Origin: an uncultured Winogradskyella sp.
Lineage (GTDB): Bacteria; Bacteroidota; Bacteroidia; Flavobacteriales; Flavobacteriaceae
Assembly (NCBI RefSeq): GCF_937958655.1
Contig: NZ_CALGNH010000029.1
Span: 1 to 43,565 of the forward strand
Direction of reading: 5' to 3'
DNA: 43,565 nt
The position numbers and the translations under genes are program-made. Below are positions 1-6,784 of the stretch, piece by piece. A model generated the notes under the pieces. That model had not been told where the DNA came from, ran no database searches, and saw nothing but the letters and a program-made list of their open reading frames with translations. The stretch's first letter is position 1, and each line of letters begins with the position of its first letter.

Positions 1-1
1 T

Positions 2-427
2 AATGCTAATGGCGGCACTGGCAGTTACACCTTTACCATGAATGGCGAAGATTATGGCGGCCAAAATACTTACATTATAACGGAATCTGGTTTATATACT
101 ATAACGGTTACAGATAGCAACGGTTGTTTTGCTGAAGCACAAATAGAGTTAGAATTCGTAGATATTTGTATTCCAAATTGGTTTACACCTAATGGAGACG
201 GAGAATATGATACATGGGCACCAGGTTGTACCCAAAATTTCCCAAATCTAACCTTCGATATTTTTGATCGTTATGGACGTATGGTAGCAACCTATACGGT
301 TGGTGAAGTTTGGGATGGACGTTACAACGGTAAAGAATTACCTACAGGTGATTATTGGTTTGTTGTTAAAACAAATGACCCTATTATTGATAAAGAGATT
401 GTTGGACATTTTACGCTTTATAGATAA
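2..427 (+). CDS. C-terminal end of a large gliding-motility/T9SS type B secreted protein (5' truncated by window)
   Basis: The reading frame is open from the first bases of the window, so the gene begins upstream. The visible 141 residues start with an SprB-like adhesin repeat end (GGTGSYTF ... YTITVTDSNGC). They finish with a typical gliding-motility-associated C-terminal domain: CIPNWFTPNGDG, then FDIFDRYGRMV, then WDGRYNGKELPTGDYWFVV. In this family the domain is the type B sorting signal that takes a protein through the type IX secretion system to the cell surface. The next gene, 29 bp downstream in the same direction, is a PorP/SprF-like protein, the usual partner of type B cargo. The likely role is a cell-surface adhesin or gliding-related protein; the ligand cannot be judged from this fragment. 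Confidence 0.9.
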   Translation, partial: NANGGTGSYTFTMNGEDYGGQNTYIITESGLYTITVTDSNGCFAEAQIELEFVDICIPNWFTPNGDGEYDTWAPGCTQNFPNLTFDIFDRYGRMVATYTVGEVWDGRYNGKELPTGDYWFVVKTNDPIIDKEIVGHFTLYR

Positions 428-456
428 CCCAAATCTATAGAATTAAACCTACTTTA

Positions 457-1446
457 ATGAAAAAAATTATTACCTATATAACAGTGCTCTTATCCATAAC
501 GCTAAGTTACGGACAAGAGCTTAACCTACCAGTTTGGACACAGTACCTGGCTGATAATGATTTTGTAATATCGCCAACCTATGCAGGTATAGGTGATAAT
601 TTAAAGATAAGGGCTAACGGCTTAACACAATGGGTTGGTATAAAAAACGCACCCGATAATCAATCGATTTATGCAGACTTTAGGATTTCTAATAAATCTG
701 GTATTGGTATTTCTGCCTACAATGACAAAAACGGTAATACCAGACAAAAAGGGGTTAAATTTTCATTTGCTCATCATTTAATTCTAGATTGGAAATCTAA
801 GCAGTACTTATCCCTAGGTTTATCCTACAATATTAACAGCTTTAGAATAGACATCGAAAACTTTAATACTACCTACGATATACCAATTCTAGATCCTGCC
901 ATAAATGGAGATAGAGCTATAAATAACAATAACTTTGACGCTGGCTTTCTTTACCGTTGGGATAATTTCTACCTAAGCTTTAACGCTAATAATTTAGTCT
1001 CTAAAGACACCAATCCTTTTATAGCGTTTGAGCCTAGTAAACTTCTAAATTATCAGTTGTATTCAGGATTCGTTATTACACCAAAACATAACAAATATGT
1101 TGAATTTGAGCCTTCTGTCTTTTTCCAATTCTTTGATAGTGACAGACGTTCTGCTACCGATATAAACATTAAGTACAGAAAATTTAATCATAATGGCGAT
1201 TATTACTGGATTGGTGCGTCTTATCGGTTTCTAAATGATCAATTCTTAAATCCACTAAATGTAGGGCCTATGGCTGGCATATTGCATAATAAACTTTACT
1301 TTGCCTATTCTTACCAATTAACGCTTAATGATTTATCCGGTTTTAATTCTGGAACACACGTAGTTACCATTGGCCTTAATTTATTACAAAGTGCAAGCAA
1401 CTGCCCTTGTACAAGAGGAACAAGCCAAAGTTATTATAGGTTATAA
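457..1446 (+). CDS. PorP/SprF family type IX secretion system membrane protein
   Basis: A 329-residue protein with an N-terminal signal peptide (cleavage near YGQE, residue about 20). The mature start reads LPVWTQYLADNDFVISPTYAG, matching the 'Q..ylfNpa.ag' opening of PorP/SprF proteins. The rest alternates polar and aromatic residues, as expected for an outer-membrane beta barrel of about 14 strands. Family members are needed for surface attachment or secretion of a cognate type B cargo, and each paralogue usually sits next to its cargo gene, as here with only 29 bp between stop and start. Its last 6 bp overlap the end of the convergent DUF4251 gene. The family call is firm; which cargo it serves is inferred from position. 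Confidence 0.9.
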   Translation: MKKIITYITVLLSITLSYGQELNLPVWTQYLADNDFVISPTYAGIGDNLKIRANGLTQWVGIKNAPDNQSIYADFRISNKSGIGISAYNDKNGNTRQKGVKFSFAHHLILDWKSKQYLSLGLSYNINSFRIDIENFNTTYDIPILDPAINGDRAINNNNFDAGFLYRWDNFYLSFNANNLVSKDTNPFIAFEPSKLLNYQLYSGFVITPKHNKYVEFEPSVFFQFFDSDRRSATDINIKYRKFNHNGDYYWIGASYRFLNDQFLNPLNVGPMAGILHNKLYFAYSYQLTLNDLSGFNSGTHVVTIGLNLLQSASNCPCTRGTSQSYYRL

Positions 1447-1998
1447 AGAATCGTCCTCTAATGGTACAATTTTTCCTCTATATTTTACTGCCGTACGATG
1501 AGAACTCGAAATACTAACATCTGTCGTACCATTATTAAAAAAGCGCATTATGATTTGGTAGTTTTCAGTCTTGTCATTAACACTAAATTTTAATAGGTAC
1601 TGCTTACCATTTTCTAAATTTGGGTTTTCTATCCTAGAATTAAAGCTCATACCAGCATCACTACTATTTAAATAAGATCGACTAATTCTAACCTCACCTA
1701 TATAAGGAAGATTCGCTTTTGCGGAATCGTTTTTAAAGATAATACCATAGCCGTTATCTAGGTTTACCCGTGCACCGAGATTACCTGTATTCATAAGTAA
1801 TTGATTTGCTATCCTGGTAGCATCAGCTGTCTGCATAGGATACATAACATCTGCTTTAAATTTAAAAGCACCATTTTCAACCAAAGATTTAATCGCTTCC
1901 ATAGCTTCAGAGTTAGCCATAGGTGATGTAGAACTTTTAGGTGTACTACAATTAAAAACGAATAGTAAAATTAAAAAAGATAAAAAACATGTTCTCAT
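1441..1998 (-). CDS. DUF4251 domain lipoprotein
   Basis: A 185-residue protein with a lipoprotein signal peptide: a hydrophobic stretch (residues 4-16) followed by the lipobox-like FVFNC, so Cys17 is the probable lipidated residue. The remainder fits DUF4251, a Bacteroidota family of periplasmic or outer-membrane lipoproteins with no established function. Landmarks are a region near FKFKADVMYPMQ, a central NLDNGYGIIFKND and a conserved LPYIGEVRISRSY. The downstream end runs convergently into the PorP/SprF gene. The upstream 218 bp is shared with the divergent T9SS cargo gene and contains a notable direct repeat. Function unknown. Confidence 0.8.
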   Translation of the reverse strand: MRTCFLSFLILLFVFNCSTPKSSTSPMANSEAMEAIKSLVENGAFKFKADVMYPMQTADATRIANQLLMNTGNLGARVNLDNGYGIIFKNDSAKANLPYIGEVRISRSYLNSSDAGMSFNSRIENPNLENGKQYLLKFSVNDKTENYQIIMRFFNNGTTDVSISSSHRTAVKYRGKIVPLEDDSL

Positions 1999-2128
1999 GT
2001 TTTAAAGATACTTAAATAATAAATTGAATTTTAAAAACAAAGTGTTAATAATTTATATACAAATCATAAAATCAAATGTTTATATGTCTTTTGTCTTATA
2101 AACCATAAAATAGACATAAATCTATTTT

Positions 2129-2161
2129 TTATCGGAAAATTATTAAAGCTTATCGGAAAAT
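2129..2161. repeat. 12-bp perfect direct repeat with 21-bp period in a divergent intergenic region
   Basis: TTATCGGAAAAT occurs at 2129-2140 and again at 2150-2161. The 21-bp period equals two helical turns, so both copies would face the same side of the DNA. The pair lies between the divergent DUF4251 and T9SS-cargo genes, 56 bp before the latter's start. It could be a tandem operator; no regulator is identifiable. Confidence 0.6.
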
Positions 2162-2216
2162 CTGTAAAAGTGAATCATTCTCTATTACTTTTAAAACTGC
2201 TATCAACCATTTTATT

Positions 2217-3029
2217 ATGAAACCATACAATCGTAGACTTTTACTTTTCATAGCTTTATGCTTATCATTCTTATTGAGTAACGCATTTAAACCAACATCA
2301 AATTTTAATCAAAATGTTTCACCCATATCTAAATCCCATTTTGGATATTTAAAGCTTATCGCAAGTTCTAATAACGATGCATCGAGTACAGAATTTTACT
2401 TTAATAGTAATGCCACAGCAGGTTTAGATGTTGGCTTTGACTCTGCTTTGTACGGAGGTATAATACCTGAATTTTCGTTATATTCTCATTTGGTCGATGC
2501 TAACACAGTTATTCCATTTGGTGTTCAGGCTTTAAATGACAATGATGTTAACAATGTAGTTGTTTCTATTGGGCTTCATGCCATACAAGGTCAAAATATT
2601 GAAATTAGTATTTTTGAAAGTGATCTTCCTGATACTATAAATGTATATTTAGATGATGCCGCAAACAACACGTCTACGCTCCTAAATACTGATGAATTTA
2701 ATTTCTATACTGATGAAGCCATCTCAGGTATTGGTAGATTTTATTTACGTTTTGAGAGTAATGCTCTAACTGTTGAAGCACGAAATTTTGATAAAATTAA
2801 AGTATCTATTAATAGTGATAACCAATTACTAGTTGTTAATGGGGAATTATTGCCAGAAACAACACTTAGTGTGTATGATATAAATGGGAAACTTCTAAAA
2901 TCGCTATCAATTAATTACAGAAATTATTTCTATACTTTTGATATTAGCACAATCCAATCAAAACTTCTTATAGTTGAAGTGAAGAATAAATTAAGAAATC
3001 GCATCGTTAAGAAATTAATTAAGATTTAA
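2217..3029 (+). CDS. T9SS type A sorting domain-containing secreted protein, body unrecognised
   Basis: A 270-residue protein with a signal peptide (residues 1-23, ending LLSNAFK). The middle (about 45-190) is rich in Asn, Asp, Ser and aromatic residues and looks like a beta-sandwich of the kind found in flavobacterial exported proteins: FYFNSNATAGLDVGFDSALYGG, VSIGLHAIQGQN and FYLRFE. The last 70 residues form a type A T9SS C-terminal domain: LLVVNGELLPETTLSVYDINGKLLKS followed by a basic tail RIVKKLIKI. The classical 'YPNP' start of that domain is missing, so the tail is somewhat degenerate. It is probably secreted through T9SS, either released or anchored. Its ligand or activity is unknown. 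Confidence 0.75.
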   Translation: MKPYNRRLLLFIALCLSFLLSNAFKPTSNFNQNVSPISKSHFGYLKLIASSNNDASSTEFYFNSNATAGLDVGFDSALYGGIIPEFSLYSHLVDANTVIPFGVQALNDNDVNNVVVSIGLHAIQGQNIEISIFESDLPDTINVYLDDAANNTSTLLNTDEFNFYTDEAISGIGRFYLRFESNALTVEARNFDKIKVSINSDNQLLVVNGELLPETTLSVYDINGKLLKSLSINYRNYFYTFDISTIQSKLLIVEVKNKLRNRIVKKLIKI

Positions 3030-3089
3030 TTTAAGGATAAAATTTTATGTTGTATATAACAACAACAAATAAATGCATAGTAACAACTT

Positions 3090-3656
3090 ATTAAAGAAGA
3101 ACATTTATATTATAAAATTTATAAGCCTTATGGCTATTTAAGTCAGTTTATTAACAATCAACATAAGCGTAAAAATAAGCGTCTTTTGAGCGAGTTGTTT
3201 AATTTACCTAAAGCAATTATGGCCGTTGGTAGATTAGACGAAAAGTCAGAAGGTTTGCTGCTTTTAACTACAGACGGAATGTTTAGTAATTATATGACGA
3301 GCCAAAATATTGAAAAAGAATATCATGTCATGGTAGATGGCATCATAACTACCGATAAAATTAGCGCACTTACAAAGGGTGTTAAAATCTCTGTAAATGG
3401 AAATGCGTATGTTACAAAACCATGCGAAGCAAAATTACTGCCAGACACCTCTCACATTATTAAGCGTTTTGTTAGGGATATTAAACATGGGCCAACCTCT
3501 TGGTTATCTATAACATTAACGGAGGGTAAATATAGACAAGTACGAAAAATGACAGCTGCTATTGGTTATCCAACATTAAGACTTGTACGCGTTAGAATAG
3601 GGAATTATAAGCTAGAAAAATTAAAACCAAAGGACATTGAAGCTATTCATTATTAG
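3090..3656 (+). CDS. RsuA/RluE-family rRNA pseudouridine synthase with apparent AUU start
   Basis: Isomerises a uridine in rRNA to pseudouridine. GRLDEKSEGLLLLTTDG holds the catalytic Asp (about residue 50 from the start used here). HGPTSWLSITLTEGKYRQVRKM and GYPTLRLVRVRIGN are the other RsuA/RluE family motifs. The conserved N-terminal segment KIYKPYGYLSQF is encoded in frame upstream of the first usual start codon (TTG 3186), so 3186 is too short. An in-frame stop lies at 3081-3083, and no ATG, GTG or TTG occurs between it and the conserved segment. ATT at 3090 gives a family-like N-terminus (KEEHLYYKIYKPYG) and a 188-residue protein. Alternatives are an indel relative to ATG 3074, or a sequencing error. 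The 3' end overlaps the convergent neighbour by 14 bp. Confidence 0.85.
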   Translation: MKEEHLYYKIYKPYGYLSQFINNQHKRKNKRLLSELFNLPKAIMAVGRLDEKSEGLLLLTTDGMFSNYMTSQNIEKEYHVMVDGIITTDKISALTKGVKISVNGNAYVTKPCEAKLLPDTSHIIKRFVRDIKHGPTSWLSITLTEGKYRQVRKMTAAIGYPTLRLVRVRIGNYKLEKLKPKDIEAIHY

Positions 3657-4380
3657 ACGCTTGGTCAGTTTCCCTTTCTTCTGGAGATTTTTCTTTAATG
3701 ATTACTTTTTCGTTTTCAAAAATAATAATGGCCTTAACACCTGTAAGCAAGTTCCATTCTTTAGATGAAATTAAATTTTCTTTGTCATCATAGACTACAA
3801 ATTCTGCTGTATTAGGTCCAGATTCGCCTTGGTTTAGGGCCTCAATTTCTATTTTGTTCCTTCCTTGTGCTAAATTTATTTCTACTCGCCTATAAGAACT
3901 TCTTAATAATAGGTTTGGTTTAACAATATGGCCATTAACAGATATACTTACCCTGTCTCCGTCTGGGTATTGATGATCTCTACAAATGATATTTACAAAC
4001 TTAGTATCCACATTGTGACGCCCAAGAAACTGATCTGACATAGTTCTAATAACCCCTCCTTTTTCTAAATCTTTGTTCCAACGTTTTTCAAAAATTTCAC
4101 TAGGACTTTTTAAACCATCTTCTTCAATCATTGAAAACGGTTTTTTAGATTCTTTTATTACAAATTTCTTTTTTTCGCGAGAGGTATCACCATTAGACTT
4201 GTCCTCTTTATTATCTAATTTTGGTGCTACTTTAATTTTTACAGGAAAGGACTCTTTTTGGTTTTTTGAAGGTTCCGCTGGTATACGAATAGATTTGTTC
4301 TCCTTATCTTTTACTTGAGAATACAAAAGACTTGAAAAGGATAAGGATACAAAGAGTGCTATAAATTTTAAATACTTCAC
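3643..4380 (-). CDS. Exported protein of unknown function
   Basis: A 245-residue protein with a clear signal peptide (residues 1-22, ending LLYSQ). A charged low-complexity stretch (about 25-80; many Lys, Glu, Asp) probably acts as a periplasmic linker. The C-terminal half (about 100-230) looks like a compact beta-rich domain: FVNIICRDHQYPDGDRVSISVNG, then RRVEINLAQGRNKIEIEALNQGESGPNTAEFVVYDD. This resembles the secreted family that pairs a 'D.DRV.i..NG' turn with a 'L..G.N.i.i.A.N.G..gPNTa' strand, common in flavobacterial proteins of unknown function. The tail is acidic. It is convergent with the pseudouridine synthase gene. I do not recognise a named function. Confidence 0.7.
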   Translation of the reverse strand: MKYLKFIALFVSLSFSSLLYSQVKDKENKSIRIPAEPSKNQKESFPVKIKVAPKLDNKEDKSNGDTSREKKKFVIKESKKPFSMIEEDGLKSPSEIFEKRWNKDLEKGGVIRTMSDQFLGRHNVDTKFVNIICRDHQYPDGDRVSISVNGHIVKPNLLLRSSYRRVEINLAQGRNKIEIEALNQGESGPNTAEFVVYDDKENLISSKEWNLLTGVKAIIIFENEKVIIKEKSPEERETDQASNNE

Positions 4381-4478
4381 TTAATTTTAGACGTATAATT
4401 TAATATTTAATTACAGTTACAAAAACTATACCTAAATCAAAATAAAAGTATATAAACATAAAAGCATTAAAAAAAACG

Positions 4479-5987
4479 TTAAAACTTACCATTAAAACTA
4501 ATACGCAGTTTACGATTATATTCTTCAAAAAGCCAGTCTTTGTAACTTTGGGTACTGTTCATTATACAATAACAGTATTGCTTAATGCGATAGGCAATTT
4601 CATCTTGTAATAGTTTTGTTAGATCCCTAGCATCATAAACGTCTTCACTATTATCTATACAGATTTTAGAATGTTGCGCAATAGATTGTTCTATAACTGT
4701 AAATGATTTTTTTCCTGAGTTTAATGCCTCTTTATAAGCGGATTTTATATCAAAATCTAAAATCTGTGATTTTTTAAATTTTTCTTTTAAAGTTTGTGGC
4801 ATTACATATATAAAATCGCGCTCAATGGATTCGTCATCGGCAATATTTTCGAGATATAAATCTGGATACTTAAAAATATGTTGCCAATCTACAGGTTGGT
4901 TCCAAAGGCCAAATCTAGCTTCATTGTTACCTAAATCAATAACTTGAAATGAAGATCTATCCTTATAAATACGACTTCCTCTACCAATCATTTGAAAGTA
5001 GAGTGTTAATGAGCGTGTAGCTCTATTGAGTATTATGGTTTCTACCGAAGGCTCATCAAACCCAGTGGTAAGTATGCTTACAGATGATAATACTGCCTCT
5101 GGCGTATGTTTAAACCAGTGCAATATATCTTTACGCTCTTGTTTGCCAGCTGTATTGTCTAAATGACGCACATCATAACCTGCCTTTTTAAACGTGTAAT
5201 ACACTTCTTTTGATGTGTAAATACCATTATTAAAGATAAGCGTTTTTTTGCCTTTAGCTAACTCCTCATAAGCACCAAGTAGCTTAGTCTGCATTACGCT
5301 ATTTGTATATAAAGTCTCTGATGATTTTACTGTGTAATCACCATTGATTCCTATCTTTAATGTGGTTAGTCCCACATCGTAATGATACACATCTGCATTT
5401 GCTAAAAATCCGTTTTTAATTAATGTAGAGATGTCGTCACCTACGATAAGCTTATCATAGTTATCCTTCATGGGCAGTTTTATGTTACTACTTAAAGGTG
5501 TTGCTGTAACGCCAAGAATAAAACAATGATTAAAAAACTTAAATAATTTTCTGAATGAATTATAATGCGCTTCATCTATAATAATTAGACCTATATTTTT
5601 AAGCTCAAAATCTTTATCAGACAGGCGATTATTTAAAGTTTCTACCATAGCTACAAAGCATTGGTATTCGTCTTGGTCTGGTAAGGTCTTTACCTTGCTG
5701 TTTATGATTTTGTTTTTAACCTTAAAACCAGAAAGTACATTTGAGGTTTGCTTGCATAGCTCAATTCTATGCGTAAGTATCACTACTTTTTTCTGGTGCG
5801 CTTCTATGTAACGTCTTACTATTTCTGAAAAAATTACAGTTTTACCACCACCAGTTGGTAATTGATATAATAGATTAAAATCTTCGGCTTCATCTTGCAT
5901 TACATCAAAAATGCGATTCAAATCCTTGATTTGGTAATCGTAAAGTCGTTTCTCTGTTACTGTGTCTTTTAAAATGTCTGTTGACAT
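4479..5987 (-). CDS. DEAD/DEAH-box (SF2) helicase
   Basis: A 502-residue superfamily 2 helicase. The Q-motif-like start RLYDYQIKDL is followed by Walker A LPTGGGKT (residues 43-50), the DEAH box (IIIDEAHYNS, about 138-141), motif III GVTATPL (about 160), and the C-terminal RecA domain with LTTGFDEPSVETIIL and motif VI QMIGRGSRI. This is the SSL2/type III Res-like layout. The last 120 residues (from about 380) match no domain I know and are rich in Lys and Tyr. No methylase, specificity subunit or nuclease gene lies next to it, so it is not part of a visible restriction system. It is divergent from exbD across a 137-bp gap. Probable role in DNA or RNA remodelling; the substrate is unknown. Confidence 0.85.
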   Translation of the reverse strand: MSTDILKDTVTEKRLYDYQIKDLNRIFDVMQDEAEDFNLLYQLPTGGGKTVIFSEIVRRYIEAHQKKVVILTHRIELCKQTSNVLSGFKVKNKIINSKVKTLPDQDEYQCFVAMVETLNNRLSDKDFELKNIGLIIIDEAHYNSFRKLFKFFNHCFILGVTATPLSSNIKLPMKDNYDKLIVGDDISTLIKNGFLANADVYHYDVGLTTLKIGINGDYTVKSSETLYTNSVMQTKLLGAYEELAKGKKTLIFNNGIYTSKEVYYTFKKAGYDVRHLDNTAGKQERKDILHWFKHTPEAVLSSVSILTTGFDEPSVETIILNRATRSLTLYFQMIGRGSRIYKDRSSFQVIDLGNNEARFGLWNQPVDWQHIFKYPDLYLENIADDESIERDFIYVMPQTLKEKFKKSQILDFDIKSAYKEALNSGKKSFTVIEQSIAQHSKICIDNSEDVYDARDLTKLLQDEIAYRIKQYCYCIMNSTQSYKDWLFEEYNRKLRISFNGKF

Positions 5988-6015
5988 ATTATAATTTCAT
6001 AGGACGTTAATTTTG

Positions 6016-6023
6016 CAAAAATA
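6016..6023 (-). promoter_or_regulatory. Candidate -7 element (TATTTTTG) for the helicase gene
   Basis: On the minus strand this reads TATTTTTG, matching the Bacteroidota TAnnTTTG -7 consensus, 29 bp upstream of the helicase ATG. No convincing TTTG -33 element is seen at the expected distance. Confidence 0.35.
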
Positions 6024-6124
6024 GACTATTACATCTGTTTATAGAATGAATTGTTAATAACCTTTTACAAGATTGGTACTGTTATTGTGTTTAAGAAAAT
6101 ATTAACATTTTAAATATTTACATT

Positions 6125-6691
6125 ATGAAATCATTTCGAAGACGTTCTGCGACGGTCAACGCAGGCTCCATGGCAGACATTGCCTTTTTATTACTTATTT
6201 TCTTTTTGGTAACCACAACCATTTCTGCTGATAAAGGCATATTACGGCAATTACCAGCCAATGATTGTCCTACTAAGGACTGCTCCTCTCCCATTAATGA
6301 GCGGAATATTTTAAGAATAAGTTTAAACAGTGAGAACACTATTTTTATAGAGGATAAAATTGTACAACTTAACGATGTACAAGACATTGTAAAATCCTTT
6401 GTGGACAATAATGGCAGCGGTAGTTGTGACTACTGTGAAGGCTACAAATTAAATGATTTGTCTGATCACCCAAATGAGGCGGTAATTTCCTTAAGCCATG
6501 ATGCCTTAACAAAATATCATATGTTTATTTCGGTACAGGATGAAATATCAAAAGCATATTTTAGCTTAAGGGCACATTACATTAAAGACACGTTTGGCAA
6601 AGTACCAAGTGACATTAATAAAGATGAGTTTAAATTAGTAAAGAAAGCGTATCCATTTAAAGTTTCTGAAGTCGCTGTTAAACGCAATTAG
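6125..6691 (+). CDS. exbD: ExbD/TolR-family biopolymer transport protein
   Basis: A 188-residue single-pass inner-membrane protein. It has a basic N-terminus (KSFRRR), the signature VNAGSMADIAFLLLIFFLVTTT with the membrane-facing Asp18 needed for proton-driven energy transduction, and then a periplasmic domain. It is longer than usual for ExbD (about 130-150). Extra Cys occur as NDCPTKDC (about 47-53) and CDYCEG (about 100), a feature I associate with one flavobacterial ExbD paralogue. ExbD normally works with ExbB and a TonB protein, but no exbB/tolQ or tonB gene is next to this one, so it is either a detached second copy or serves a pump encoded elsewhere. A strong hairpin terminator follows the stop. 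Confidence 0.88.
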   Translation: MKSFRRRSATVNAGSMADIAFLLLIFFLVTTTISADKGILRQLPANDCPTKDCSSPINERNILRISLNSENTIFIEDKIVQLNDVQDIVKSFVDNNGSGSCDYCEGYKLNDLSDHPNEAVISLSHDALTKYHMFISVQDEISKAYFSLRAHYIKDTFGKVPSDINKDEFKLVKKAYPFKVSEVAVKRN

Positions 6692-6730
6692 CTTCAAATT
6701 TTGCGCATTATTAAAAATGATTAGCTAAAA

Positions 6731-6768
6731 AAAAAGAGGTAGTTATACTAAAATAACTACCTCTTTTT
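6731..6768. terminator. Bidirectional hairpin terminator
   Basis: A perfect 16-bp inverted repeat (6731-6746 and 6753-6768; left arm AAAAAGAGGTAGTTAT) with a 6-nt loop. The A-run and T-run at its ends let it serve both the plus-strand exbD gene and the minus-strand protease gene, whose stops flank it. Confidence 0.9.
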
Positions 6769-6784
6769 AATTACTATTTAAAGT

